The position numbers were made by a program, and so were the translations under genes. Positions 11,801 to 24,550 of a DNA stretch of 64,000 nt are shown piece after piece (position 1 is the first letter of the stretch; every line of letters begins with the position of its first letter). The notes under the pieces are model-generated. The model did not search any database, was not told the origin of the DNA, and saw nothing but the letters and a program-made list of their open reading frames with translations. Source of the stretch: Lingula anatina (Eukaryota > Brachiopoda > Lingulata > Lingulida > Lingulidae); NCBI RefSeq assembly GCF_001039355.2, contig NW_019775180.1, positions 229,337-293,336 of the forward strand, read 5' to 3'.

Positions 11801-12255
11801 TCTATTTTTCCGCTAATGCTTGTCCTGAAATTGCTGACTATACTTCTCACTTCTCCGATTTTCGAGGACAACTCCTTAGCATGATTAACACAGTTCTGGT
11901 AGACTTTGACGGCCTCTGATAACCACTGCTTCAGCTCCTCCAGCTTGCTGTAGTCTTTCAGTGGTGCTGAGGCAACTTCTTGGTGATGCTTTACCATGAA
12001 GTCTTGAATTTGAAGAAGTTGTGAGTCTATACTCAATGAAAAATTGACTTGGAACTTATCGCCACCGGTACTTTCACCACTCTCCCCCTTACTGATTATG
12101 TTGGCATCGTGGTTCTCTTGACTTGGGATCTCATTTTCTTGGACTTTATCTGCATCATTACCCGCAGAATTAGTGTAGTCGGTGCTTTCCTCTATAATTT
12201 CCGAAGTAGAATGATCCTTGGGCTCCTCATCCCCTGTTGCGGCAACATCCGCCAT
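5855..12255 (-). CDS. DTHD1-like adaptor: ZU5-ZU5-UPA-like-death-death, 13 coding exons
   Basis: Exons (minus strand): 12255-11754, 11218-10783, 10425-10215, about 10069-9929, 9668-9486, 9157-8899, 8474-8336, 7967-7409, 7161-7101, 6935-6739, 6547-6439, 6324-6079, 5877-5855. All have GT-AG borders and matching phases, giving 1021 residues. Residues 1-170 are acidic then helical; about 195-305 form an Ala/Glu/Lys-rich coiled coil. About 330-455 and 460-545 are two ZU5-like domains (hallmarks FVQCRLKTFGQFAVV and SPIVRFQ...KKPIQVTIPCP). About 620-740 is UPA-like. Death domain 1 spans 831-925 (GDEWKKVAHIL, then LLGKALTSAGRPDLAYIV) and death domain 2 spans 933-1015. Known relatives are ankyrin, UNC5, PIDD1 and DTHD1. 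It has no signal peptide, membrane segment, ankyrin repeats or LRRs, so a cytoplasmic adaptor is inferred. The last exon adds only EQVQLVG and is the least certain; exon 4's start may be off by one base. Confidence 0.85.
9171..9200. repeat. (TTTA)n microsatellite in an intron
   Basis: About seven tandem ATTT units lie in the intron between the fifth and sixth coding exons of the ZU5/death-domain gene, 14 bases from the exon at 9157. Confidence 0.85.
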
Positions 12256-15200
12256 TTTGTTGCCAGCGTAAACTATCCAAGACAGTGAGAAATCTCAGTC
12301 AACAGGTCGTTTGTAGAGGTCATTAGCTTTCTAGCACACGTGAAATAAGCATGCACCGCTCAAAGTATGTTACACGTACGCCGTACTTCGTTGTTGGGAA
12401 GACGCCATGGTTTTATTAAAAACCTAAGACTAAGTTCACCCTTAAATGCATTCCACGGTCTCGATTATGTGTGTTTTTGTTTGTTAGGGTAGGTTACAGT
12501 TTATAGGCCCCACAACCTTTGTCAAAAGTATAATGGTCGCTATTATACCAACCTTCACAGTAGACTTATTCAAGCTTGTTTGTGAAACTTGACACCTAGA
12601 CGCATTGTTGTGACCCGTGCGCTGCTTAAGCATAAGGTAATAATTTAAACCAGCACTGTTGTTTATTCCATTTTGAATATGAAAGCAACCAGAGAATATT
12701 ATCAATAAAATATTTTGATGCAAAAGTATCGTGTAAAAGTATCGTCTTGGTACTGCACAATAAATAACACCAACAGAACAAATTCTCAATTGCGGCAGGT
12801 GAGACATGATAATGACATCGCTTCGGCGACAGATTGCACCTCGGTTTGCCGCTATGGTTACAACCTATAGTCCTTTGCCCTTTTAAGTAAAAACACCCTC
12901 TTTTTCACTTCAGAAAAATGTGTATTAGTAGTCTTCAAGGTCCTTTACACACTCCCTGCCCCCATTTGTTTTACCATGTTTAAACTAATAATATTTGTAG
13001 TTTCTCAATCCGAGGAAGACTTTCTGTGAGCTACTGGTGCTTACATGTACTGTATGTGTCCACACATGGCTAAATAGTCTAGTTGTGGACTTGCAATTTC
13101 TCTGTCATATCTGGCACTGGCAGTCTATATTGGCACTAACAAACAAAAAAAACAGCAAAAATGCATTTCGAAAACTTTTCAAAAGAAGTATTCATAATAC
13201 TGATAATGATAACTAAAAAAACATAAATAAATAAAATAAAAAAAAACGTAGTAGGCCCTAATGTTATACGTTCTTAAAATTTTTAAATTCTGTGTGACAT
13301 CTGTTGATGAATAAAAATTCATGTAATTAATTGTGAGACAAAGCAATCTTCAACAATCTGATTTCCCTTCTCTTGAAATGACATTAAAAAGTTCTAAAAT
13401 ATAAATCGTTTAGGTTTTTATTCTGGTTAATGGACAAAAATTTGAGTGCGGTGCGGGAAAGTAAATCGCTCTAATAACTATCACGACCTAACGGCTTTTT
13501 TAATGTTCACTGGCTTTATAAGATATCTAAAAGGGGCATTTCCATAAATAATTGTGTGTAACACCGGGAAACTTGAACTTCAAAATGTAGAGTTAACAGT
13601 GATTACATGTACCCACCATGCTTTGAATGAATATGCTAGACTACACTTCTTTTAATATATGGTCAAGTTATAATTATTGGCTTGGAATTTTACAAACATT
13701 GAACTTTATTTGGTTGTATGTCAAACCTTATAACATACACAGCAAGTTGTCTTCAGGTGAATGTCCGTCCATAAATGTATTGCCTTATCGAGCTAAAAAT
13801 GGTAAAAGAAGACATAGTTTGAATATATATCTGTGAAAGTATTCGCACCCTTCATGCTTTTCTTAAATAACTTTTGCCCTCCCCGTTCTTCATACCAGTT
13901 TTCTGCTATTACATATGAAACAGTTAAAAACTTTTGTGCAATTTTGTGAAAAACATTTATAATGCACCGGTAGGCATACTCTTCCTTTGAGTCTGTTCTG
14001 TTCGTATTCATCCCATACTCATCCGGACCTTAATGCAACCTTGGCAGTGAATCAAACGGCTCATCTTTCAAGAAAACAAGGTAGATTCTCAAGCCATCCG
14101 ACACCCGAGGTCGTTTAGTGACTTCACCTGAATAGTAAAGAGCACAGCGACTCACAACCAAACACTATATTAATCCTGGCCGGTCTGTGGCAAGTACTAG
14201 AGTTGACTTACTCAGCGTCTTATAAGACATTTTTGTGGGATTTGGTACCTATATAAAATCGTCCAGCGTTTCATGCGCGGAATTACAATCTATTACGTCT
14301 ACAAAGCACAGAGGTTAACTCATACATCATATACACTAGGTAAGTGGATTCATGTCAGGTAAATATGACGGCATTGCTGAACTGCAGCGTAAAAAAAGAA
14401 CTCATCTGGAGTGAGTAGCGCAGAACTTTGGTGGATATTGTCTGTGTCACGTAGATAATAGCGGTCCAATATTGCAACTGTGGTACGTATTATAAAGGTG
14501 TTAAGGTTCAAGATTTTTTTCATTTTGAAGCTCTCAGTACATTCTAGGTTTTGCTTGTATTATAAGTGAGATCGTTAATGGGTGTGCATTTCCGTGTACA
14601 CTTGAGGAGCGTAGACACTCAGGTACACTGATACACGGTAAACAGTCGTGAAATAATGCACGGGGAGGACTAATATTTACTTGTTCGCTTTACTTACGAG
14701 TAATATGAGCGGCGCACACCATCAGGTAATTATGACTCGTACAGCTTTAAGCTACGGATAAGACTGAGATAAAGTAATTAAATGTACACGCAAAATGATT
14801 TTAAAAGATACTTAAAGATTAAAACAGGTGTTACTGGTCAACCCCTGGTATATTTTACTGTTGATTTTTAAACAAAATGCTAATGACACCTACTACGCAC
14901 TCGCTCATATTTGCCATCTGGTATGTTATTGTGAGTTGTTTTAAAACAAGTCACTGATGTGAGTTCTTTTATGTGTTCTGTCTACATTCAGCGCTCTTTT
15001 ATTCAGTTGTTGGCCCACCAGACAGGCCATATACTACATGTATATGGTTATGTATTTATAGGTTGATTTATGCGGCAGGGTGCCCTGGTAGGGTTTCTAC
15101 AGAATCACACATCCGACATATTGGGGATCAGCAAATCTCATTATTTTACTTCACTCTCATTAACATACATGTTGCTACATTTCCAATATTTGCAACAAGG

Positions 15201-17001
15201 ACCAAAAGGGGAAAATATGGAGAATGAGTTGCAACAGTTCGAATCAGGTACACAGAGCGCGTGATATGGTTCAGTGATTCTGTCCGACTATCTCAGATTG
15301 TACACTCCTATAAAGTGTCAGTATCAAGCCAGATTGAATGAGCTAAGTTGATCGGAATACGTCGTCTCAGCTTATTGTGGCATTACGTGTGCTTTAGACT
15401 TTTTCCTCACATCTTTATAGTAATCCATCCATCGAGTATAAACTTTTTGTTATGGTTTCGGTTGCAGCGTCAACAAAAGGTAGAATAAAATGCAAATAGC
15501 AGTTGAAATTTCCCTTTTTTATGTATAAAACTTTAAGTCAATATCTTTCAGGTCTAATTGAATGCGTCATTATAGCCGTTCCGCCTCATAATAATAGCTC
15601 TAGCATGCGAACTGAAATTTAAGTCTATTTTTAAGAGGAAAAAGCAAGGCATGGGCGACCTCACGTATTTGTATAATATAATCCACTTCTGTGAATTACT
15701 AACATTTTTAGTTCTATATTATATTATATTATATTATATTATATTATATTATATTATATTATATTATTGTTATACTATATCATTCTTAAGTTGGGTGGGT
15801 TTTAAAGTGTCTCCTTAATGCGTGTAGTTCAGCGGACATGGGCAGGCAGAAAGTCGACACGTTTACCTCGCCGTTGATGTATCATACATTGTAGTCATTA
15901 TTCACCTGAAACAGGGTGCAGCAGTTCACGTGGAAAAGGTCTAAAACTTCTTTTTCTTAGATGGAAGTTCACCTTTCAGTCTCCTTTAAGAGTCATAAAC
16001 TAGATATGTCAATTTGATTAACCGCACAAAAGGTAGGGTTTTTATAGCATTTTTGTTCTGTCGCTCAGAAACCGTGGTGTGCGTTTGCCTTTTAATATGC
16101 TGTAAGTGCATTTTAACATACATAGATTTAACCTGGGAGTGTATGATGATTCTGACCTCAGAAGTTGTCAACGAAATCCATCTTTCATAGTCAAAGCATT
16201 GCAAGCGCTTGACAGGAGTGGAGTTAAGAATTACTAAGATCTAGTAGGAATAGGCTGACAAGGAAAAAGAGAAAAGAGTTTGTCTGCAGATAATTGCTGC
16301 AGTAGCAATTGTCAAATTATTTTGTGTAGTATAAACTCTCAAAGACTGCTTTAAGCAGGTGGGAGAGCGGTATTGTTTGTTTAAAAGTTTTCTACAGCAT
16401 CGGTGTAGGTTATTTATTTACTAAGGAGGAGAGATTAATACTTTTTTGAAGAAATACTTGTAAGATGAAGCAACGAAGATTTTTTATCAGATGGTTATAG
16501 AAAGCCCTGTTAGCAGATGCCGAAAGGGGTTATATAAAGCAGCAGCATGTGTAGATGGAATCCAGACTATTTAGCTAGACGGATAATACAAATGCTTATT
16601 GCCGTTATTTCATCTAAAAGACTCCAAACACATTGTGTCCTGTTCCGCATGAGTTACCAAGTTTGAGAGAATTTTCCTCAATTTTCATTGTCTGCTATTC
16701 TTCGGCCACGTCAGAGCATAAATAAAATTATTGCAGTGCATTGCCACCGCTGGGATACTTATATTATTGGTTTTAATCATCATTCCAGGGCTGTAAAACA
16801 CATGGGACAAGAAATAACTTGAAAGGCGAGGCGAGTAGCTTTTGCGGTATACTCCCGACCCAGAAGTAATAAACATCGCAGCAGACCCAGTGAACTACTC
16901 GGGAACACGTGTTTCACAACTTCGGGATTTGCATGCACTCAAAAAACCAAGTTTGCAGGGAAAGTTGTAAATTCGTATCATTCTTTGTAAATTTGAGTAT
17001 C
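12256..17001. other. Shared upstream region of two divergent genes
   Basis: About 4.7 kb separate the start of the minus-strand ZU5/death-domain gene from the start of the plus-strand FAM167-like gene, so it should hold both promoters. I see no gene. Open frames of 60-110 codons occur (for example 12484-12807 and 13793-14011) but lack splice context and look random. The only clear structure is the (ATATT)n run at 15715-15768. No convincing TATA box stands out near either start. Confidence 0.45.
15715..15768. repeat. (ATATT)n pentanucleotide microsatellite
   Basis: About eleven tandem copies. The same pentamer forms two more arrays in this window, at 18094-18130 and 55757-55819. Confidence 0.95.
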
Positions 17002-20000
17002 ATGAACGGCTCAGACCATGACGATGATGAAAGTTATTTTGATATGAAGAATGATGGGCTTATACCAGATATTCCGTGGGAAGAGGTTAAAGATTTGGGG
17101 ATTATGAAGGAGTCATCTTGTGCACCTCCGCAGATTCTGGAAGAGTTAGAGGACCCGAAGATGAGGATAGATTTTAAATTAGCCTGGATTAGAAGTGAAC
17201 TGGTGAGCAATATATTTTGATTAAAAAGAATGATAAATAGGCCTATGTTTCAAAGCTCTTTGAATTAATTTTCTAAAAATCTATATTGTGTAGGTTGGTG
17301 AATATGTTTACCAAATTTTAATCATCCTCCGATTTTTTTCAATTTGTGCATAACGATTATGGAGATAACAATGAAAGGATGGTAAAAAATCAAATGAAAT
17401 CGAAAGATGTGTTCCTCAACGACCTATAACTCGATCTGTGTGTCCATACACAAGTATTTACTTGGCCTTAACACCGGCTGACCATCTAAATGAAATATTT
17501 TTAATTGAAAGAAATTTTAGTTTATCGTTTTGTGATTACGTACAGTATATGTTAAAAGATGGCAGTGGCATCTGAGGAAAAGGATTTTATTTGAGAGGTC
17601 GCCAAGAGATTTGCTGCGAACAGAGGAGTCAGCAGATGGCAGCAAACACATTTTGACCCTTCTACACGTCAGACTATTAATGACGAGCTCTTACAAATGA
17701 CACTTAAGATTCCTAATAAAATCCATAATTTCCCCAGTAACAAATATATCATATCATAATTCCTCTTTCTACCGTAATAAGAGGCCTAGATGAAAATTTA
17801 TTTCACTGTTGGGGATATAAGCTTACAATTTTTGTACTTAGAAGAAACAAGACTGTGAAATGGGTTTATTCATCAACACCGCGTAAAAAAGATGCCCTGT
17901 TCAAACAGATGAATTTGTACATGCTGCTAGAAGAAATGGAAATTAATATATTTTGTACGTGATTCATGCCATGTATTATGTAAGTGGGCACGAGAAAACG
18001 CCTTTCTTAGCTCACTCCAGTTTCCTTATATTACCTGTTTGTCTTCCCTTCCACCCGTCTATTTGTCTGATTCCGAGATTTAGGGACAAAAGCTATATTA
18101 TATTATATTATATTATATTATATTATATTTTCACAGATAAAAATGCGACAGCAGGACGAAGACATTCTTGGTCAACTTCTTCAGATCCACGATTCTATCA
18201 TGCAAATCGCACACTACCGCTCTCTTCCCAGGAGGCGCATAAGTCGTGGTGGGTCGCCTATTATCAAAAGTGAAAGCATGCGAGTGCCCCCAAACTACAG
18301 CCGCCTTGGTGTGCCAATTTTCCCCACCAAAAAATACAGTGAACCAGAGAAGATACATAGGAGCTTTTCGGAATACGAAGAAAACGATGAAGAGGACGAT
18401 GCGTATTATATTTATGACGGTAAATTATTTTCATGATTTTCATATAAAAATTAACAATTAATCAGTACTAAAAACCCATAGAATTATAAATAACACAAGT
18501 ACAGTATGAAGGATCAGTGCATATAACTTTGTCATTTTGGTGCAGATTAGAGCAGTTTAGCTTTTATAAAGCCTTTCTTCATACTTCTAAACAGTGCGTT
18601 GACAATACAAAATGTTCTTTCCAATGACACTTCTAGGGAACTGGCAATATTGCGCAAAAATCTTCAATTAGGGTGTTTAAATGACAAATCTTTCATCCAA
18701 AGCGAATAGTTATGAGATAATACACTCCGTATTCATTCAAAGACACAATAAGAAAATACATCAATAATGAGAAGTAAAAACAGATAAGTAGTGGCCTCCT
18801 GGCGGAATGTCGGGATTATACATAGGCAAGCTTCCAATGCGTTATAGGCCCACTATATCGTAGGCAAAACTTGGCATATGTACCGTGTTTAATAAGCAGA
18901 TGATAAACTCGTGCAAAGAATGTTGGTTTTTCTCACAGGAGCCTAAGCATTAAGTCTCCCGCGTACAAATATACATATCAATACCGGGTATGACTATTGA
19001 AGAAGGCGTGTCTATTGTGGCAAACAGACAGCTGTGTCAGGTTTCTATACGTCATCGTCTTGCTGCACCACGTATAACTGCAACAAAACCCAAGGCTGCT
19101 GCGCAAAATCCGAGCCCCACCCCTATTCCTAGGCTTAGCAGTGGGTGCTCCTTGACGAATGTCCCTATTGATGGTGCCAGAATGGCTACGAGTTGCGTGG
19201 ACAAGAAAATAGTCTGATACTTTCGTTTCTGTTCAGGTGGCCAATTTTCAGGAAATTGAACCTGTAAAATGACATTCACCTTCTCGCCATCTCTCGTTGT
19301 AAAACTGATGATGGGTGTCCAACTACCAGCAACGATCCCATCGATTTTCACTCGATGTGTCTCACCATTGACCCCGGCGTCAATCTCCCCTCCACTGAGC
19401 GCTATATCATACGGAACGTGGACAGTAATAAAGGTCTCAAGTCCCTCACGAAAGAACTCCGGAATATTCCCACCATACAGAAAGTCTGCAAACACGGCGA
19501 ACGCATCCTCTGGTGTAAACAGCTGGGCGCTCACTCCCGATGTAAATTTCTTTTCTCTGTCATATCTCGCTCTCTTCTCAGGGTCCTTAAGGACGGAGTA
19601 CGCCTCTCCGATTAACTGAAATGTCTTTGTTGAATCTTGACAGCCTAATTTGTTTTTGTCTGGGTGGAACTTCAGCGCCAACTGTCGAAAAGCTCTTTTG
19701 ATTTCCTCCAAAGAGGCATCCGGCTTTACTCCTAAAATTTCATAATAATCCTGAGTAGTGTTGTTCATTTTGGGTTATTATTTTTACATAGCTCAATCTA
19801 TGACGACTTTTTACATTCAGGAAGAGGAAGACGCTATGTATGCGTATTGATTATCAGCTACGTCACTGGGAAATCCCATAAATCCGACTGAAGGGGGCGC
19901 GCATGTGTTATGAGAACAGGACACGCTTATATCTTATACAGTATTCCTCCAGGCCAAAACCTGCTAATCTGGTTCCCTGCCTTCTCCGTCGTTGTGTTTC

Positions 20001-20863
20001 ATCATAAAATAGATTTCTGCATCTTTTTTTTTTCCTTTGTTTTCAATATGCTAAGACAATCCACGTACGTTTCTGCAATTCTAAAGTGATTTTTTCAAAA
20101 AATGAAATAGATTAAAATCCTATCCAACGTGAACTCATCTACTGTTACACTACAGATTCAATATTCAGATGAAAAAAGACTGTGTAGAATTTGCATGAGT
20201 CTCCAACATGACATAAAATGTCTAAAAAAAAGAGTTTGTGCCCGAACAAAGGTTTTGCTATTCTCTTGAAAAGGATTGTTTCTACTAGTAGCGTGAATTT
20301 GACATTAAGATCAACATGTTATGTATTTGCTTTGCAAGTGAAATAAGTAGGCCTTACATGTATGTATTGAAATAAGTACATGTATTATTTATTTATTTTA
20401 TTTTATTTTATTTTATTTTATTTTATATTATTTTATTTATTTATTTATTTATTTTTATTTATTTATTTATTTTTATTTTATTTTTTTTTTTTGCTAAAAT
20501 GTGTTTCAAAACCCATAGGACGCTATAACAGTTTATTGTTTTTCTCCGTATTTACACATCATTGGTTTGTTTTCAGATTCCATGACTTCTCTTGACTCCT
20601 TAGATTCCGTGGGCACGGAAAACGTGGACCGTGAATTCTATGATTCCGTGACACCTTTACCACGTTACAGCACAGTAACGAGATCTGTGTCCTTCAATGA
20701 CAAGGACTGCAAGATAAAGCATACGAATTCTTTAACAAGATATGACGTTTCATACGAAGAATTAATGAGGAGGAGCAAAATCTGGAGAGAAGTTGAAAGA
20801 GAACGAGCAACAAAAGGAAGAGTTGATGAAAGAAAACTCGCAGCGTTAAAACTCATTATGTGA
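17002..20863 (+). CDS. FAM167-family protein, three exons, 256 residues
   Basis: Exons 17002-17202, 18137-18419 and 20577-20863 join with consistent phases (0, then 1) at GT-AG sites. I take the ATG at 17002 (A at -3); the in-frame extension above it lacks a good start. The protein begins [14 protein letters not shown] helical segment at about residues 55-95 (AWIRSEL, then [20 protein letters not shown] across the first splice junction) resembles the conserved core of FAM167A/B (DUF3259): Ala-Trp-Leu/Ile-Arg-x-Glu-Leu, Met-Arg-x-Gln-Asp and Gln-Leu. The middle holds an Arg/Ser-rich loop and an acidic EENDEEDD. The C-terminus is helical and basic ([19 protein letters not shown]). In vertebrates FAM167A has been tied to alternative NF-kB signalling; function here is unknown. 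The second intron contains an opposite-strand J-domain gene. Confidence 0.7.
18094..18130. repeat. (ATATT)n microsatellite next to a splice acceptor
   Basis: About seven copies run directly into TTTTCACAG, the acceptor of FAM167-like exon 2 at 18137. The array therefore occupies the place of the branch-point and pyrimidine tract region. Confidence 0.9.
19052..19768 (-). CDS. Intronless J-domain (DnaJ/HSP40) protein with hydrophobic tail
   Basis: An ATG at 19768 opens 238 codons without introns. Residues about 7-71 are a J domain (DYYEILGV at the start, HPD at 35-37, then [14 protein letters not shown]), which stimulates Hsp70 ATPase. There is no Gly/Phe-rich linker and no zinc finger, so it is a class C type. 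Residues about 75-180 form a beta-rich region I cannot name. Residues about 210-233 are hydrophobic ([19 protein letters not shown]) and end in a short basic tail (IRGAARR), which suggests a tail-anchored membrane protein, perhaps of the ER or mitochondria. ATTAAA on the minus strand near 18888-18893 could be its poly(A) signal. The gene lies entirely in intron 2 of the FAM167-like gene on the opposite strand. Being intronless and nested, it may be an old retrocopy, but the frame is intact. Confidence 0.92.
   Translation of the reverse strand: MNNTTQDYYEILGVKPDASLEEIKRAFRQLALKFHPDKNKLGCQDSTKTFQLIGEAYSVLKDPEKRARYDREKKFTSGVSAQLFTPEDAFAVFADFLYGGNIPEFFREGLETFITVHVPYDIALSGGEIDAGVNGETHRVKIDGIVAGSWTPIISFTTRDGEKVNVILQVQFPENWPPEQKRKYQTIFLSTQLVAILAPSIGTFVKEHPLLSLGIGVGLGFCAAALGFVAVIRGAARR
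20384..20492. repeat. (TTTA)n/(TTTTA)n microsatellite
   Basis: About 108 bases alternate between TTTTA and TTTA units and end in a T-run, 85 bases before FAM167-like exon 3. Confidence 0.9.
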
Positions 20864-20893
20864 TACGAGTATTTATAGTTACTACTAGTATGT

Positions 20894-20899
20894 ATTAAA
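20894..20899 (+). terminator. Poly(A) signal of the FAM167-like gene
   Basis: ATTAAA lies 31 bases after the stop codon. An AATAAA near 21168 is an alternative. Confidence 0.4.
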
Positions 20900-23800
20900 G
20901 TGAGGGAACATTACTGTAAACAGTTTAAGACAGGTGCCTGAAAACAGGGGATTCTTGTCACGATCTTGTGATTGGACGTAATAAGCAACTACTGTGCATG
21001 CGTATGTATGACTGAATCGATGAACGATGCAAGAAATGTCTATAACTTTTAATCATCCCAACATCGTCTGCCATGCACAGTGAATCTGTTATCACTTGTT
21101 ATAGGGCGTTTATCTCCTGTCTCTTTCTATGGTTTCTTTATCCGCCAGTTTGTTCTAAGCCCAGAAGAATAAATGGCATAACTTTTAAAAGCAGGTTATC
21201 CCAAGATCATAAAAACCATTCTAGAGTGAAAAAAATTAAAAAGACAAAAAGACGCTGTTAATGGACACAATTATACAGGCTTCACATTAAATGCCTTTCA
21301 GCATTGATGATCGTGACTGCGCTTTGCTGAAAATTATCCTGTAATACCTTACGCATACCACGCGCAGGGCATTGGAGGGGTGTTATAGACATTGTGCATA
21401 CCTGTTAATATTGACACATTGGCAGAGAGGGAGATTCCCTCGCACGCCCTACGTCCTCCACCCCGACACACAGACACACACACACACACACACACACGAA
21501 AAAAAGCTTTACCGGCCACAGGCTTCCCGCTTCGGAAAGCCACTTCGAGTTAAGAACTCACAACGCAACACAAATCTCTTGATTTGTATCAAAGTGAATG
21601 TTGTGTTTTAACTAAAATAAAGAGAATTGTAAGACAAAAGTATTATGGATACGCAGGCACGTGGCCAGAAAGTTCGGGAGAAGTTTTGCTTTCTCAGCTG
21701 GGTGAGGTGGTGTTCATTTAAACGTTAACCGAGGAAGTCTACTTGTACATGTAAATATCATTGATACAAACAATGCACGCGAATGGAATCTCGGTTCCTT
21801 TCCTTCGTCCCATTACAACATTATCAAATAAAGTCTCCAAGATGGTATTCATACAAAGATCCGAGGTTGTTTTGTATTTGGCATTTCCTCCTTATCGTTT
21901 GCTACAATCACTACCCTCCATCAATGAAGCTAAGAACGCATTTTTGTGACGTTCTAACGAAAGGAAAGAGAGAAACTGATAGATCGGGAGAATTTTAGTC
22001 TGAATAGGGAGAACGGGAAATGTGTCTTCAAATCGGGGAACTCCCGACGAGTTCGGGAGTGGTGAAAAGTCTGACCGCATGATTTAGTATTAGACAAAAG
22101 TGATATAAAATCGGCTCAGTGTTGGAGAAAGCAGGGTCATGCAAGAATATAAGTGAAGGTCTTTGAATTTTGTTAAAAGAAACAATAAAAAGTAGAAACC
22201 AAAACTCATTACTGCACGAACGCAGTACGCATGCGAAAGATTGATTATAATTGCTTCTTTTTATCTTTGGTTCCCCAACCAGAATTCTGGATAAACTGAT
22301 AACCCATGCACCCCAGATGACGTGGATGTAAATAACAATATATCTCATTTTAAGTGCCCCCTTTCAATTTGAATTTCCTTTTCATAAAAATTAATATTAT
22401 CTTAATCTTCTTATCAAGAGGTATAGAAATCGAAGTCGATTAAAACACCATTGGTTTTAACAGTGTTTATAAAAGCAGTAAGCAAATTTGCTGTTGAATG
22501 AACAAGGCAAATACGGTTGAATAAAGAGGTCTTACATATTCATCGGGACATTCATGGCCGCGTACAACGGTAACTAAGGCAGGTCTCTATTGACGCTTTT
22601 CAGCAGTTGGAACAAAGCGTTGTGGCCTATTTATTTTCTTTGTAGAGACCTGAAACGTCACATCGTGCCGAAAACCAGGGGAAATATCACGGTTATATAC
22701 ATGAATCAAGGAACTTCTGAAGCTTCTTGTGTTTGAATAACGGAGTAGCGAACGGCAGTCGGTCAGTAAGTGGCCTGTACAATTACAACTAATGAGACTG
22801 AGGGCTTTCAAGACCCAGCTTGAGCAGGCTGGCGAAGTGATCATTTCCCGCACAGTGGTAAGTATTGGCAGTAGGTTCTACACGGCTTGTAAGTGGCAAT
22901 AACAATGTATTATACTGGATCTGTTGGTTCACATGTTTGGCATTTATCATGTAGCCAAGTTGATTTTTACGGGGTCAGTAAACAAGGTAATACTGTTCAC
23001 ATTAAAGTTGATTATTACAGAAATTGTGGCATATAAATCATCGTAATTTTTCTCACATTACTCTCTGTATCCACCCCTTTTAGATGCTTTAAATTGGGTA
23101 TGACTGTACGTTTCGTTTCGTTTTTAAAATGTTGTTTCGTCTTACAAATGTATTTACCATAGAATCAAATCAAGTACCACATATGCCATAGTACCAGTCA
23201 CGCTGCTACTAGTACATGTAAAAAAATCTTGTCTTAAAAACAACAGTACTTGTATTTTATGACTTGCTTTACTTTGATTGACAGTTTATATGTGTCGTGT
23301 ATGTACGAATGGTTTACGGATGCTTAATCTACCTTATTGTATTGGGACTTCTTACTAAATTGAAGAGGGAAGGGAATATTGAATAAGCTCGTGAATACTA
23401 CGGGTTGATATTTCAGCAACATTCACATTTTTTGCCTGGTTACTATAGGAACGTCGTTAATAAACCCTGGATTCAAGTGAATGATGTATACACATGTATG
23501 TCTTGTACATGTAGTAGCTCTGCAATCTACTGTATGCAGCTCAAATGTTATCACGAACCATTCAAAAATAGAAAATGTACCCTTCTTCCCCTTTCAACCA
23601 TCCAGTACAGTTAATAACTAACTTATGATAGATTCAAAATTTATATATTATTGTAGTTATATATTGTTAGAAAAAATGAACTGCCTTTTGTCTGAGAACT
23701 GAAGTTGGCAAAAGGAATATAATAATCGTAGCCAAATAGATAGGTTGTAGATGCCTTGTTGCGTGTGATAAATGTATTAGTTATATGAGAGCTGTTTACT

Positions 23801-24550
23801 CTTGTTGTTTAATGTAAACACATAGGGCCTTCAAATTCATAGTGGGTATGTGGGTAAAATGAAAGATAATATGAAGTTCGTGTATCCACAGTAGATAAAT
23901 GTTCGATGTGGGAGACCAATAAGAGCTTTCGGACTTCGACTTTTTTATCTTGCAGATAAGCTAAGTGTATAGGAATTGTGTCAAATTCATTTGATGTTGT
24001 CTCAACGATATAGCATTTGTGAACTGGTCTGTTTGAAAACCATATATTCAGCAATAATCAATATCATTTAATATTTTGATTCATTTATGTTTAAATTAAC
24101 AATGGAATATCTTTTATTATGTTCTAGGACATCGTTTGCGTGCTGTATGGGTCATCAAGGATGCTTTTCACTAAATAAATGCCTTGAATAGCTACCACAG
24201 CTGAGCTGTACGTGTATGAAACTTAATGACTAGTGAAGGAAGTGAATCGATCTCGACAACCACTTATTGCTGCTGTACTAAGTATTAATGCCCGCGATAT
24301 GGATTTCCTTTAAGAGTTCAAAGGGGCACAAACTACTATAAAGGATAATCTCTACCTCAGGGTTATACATGAACTGACCACTTAGTTGTGAATTATTGTT
24401 AACGATTAGGCTATTAACGTTACGGTACAAGAGCTGTAGACAAAAGTGCATTCTGAATACTAGCAAACGAATGCCGTGCATGCGCAGATAGTATTCTAGT
24501 GATCTTATTAGCGAAGGTAACGGTTTTCTTTATTTCACTTAATAACAAAA
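20900..24550. other. Intergenic region
   Basis: No gene is firmly supported. It contains a (CA)n run at 21466-21497, a small inverted repeat CTCCCGA...TCGGGAG near 22040-22060, and a short open stretch at 22792-22857 that starts with ATG and ends at a good donor (GTGGTAAGT). That stretch might be a 5' exon but has no clear partner. Confidence 0.4.
21466..21497. repeat. (CA)n microsatellite
   Basis: A run of CA dinucleotides with one CAGA interruption. Confidence 0.9.

Noticed and set aside
12236-12273. RFX X-box-like half sites (GTTGC...GCAAC and GTTGCC...GTAAAC) at the start of the ZU5/death-domain gene
   Set aside because: The first lies in coding sequence with too short a spacer and the second has a poor right half, so neither is a convincing X-box.
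22792-22857. Possible 5' exon MRLRAFKTQLEQ... with a strong GTAAGT donor, perhaps spliced into 24569
   Set aside because: Joining it in phase needs skipping two nearer AG sites, and the 24551 ATG already has a good context. Kept only as a possibility.
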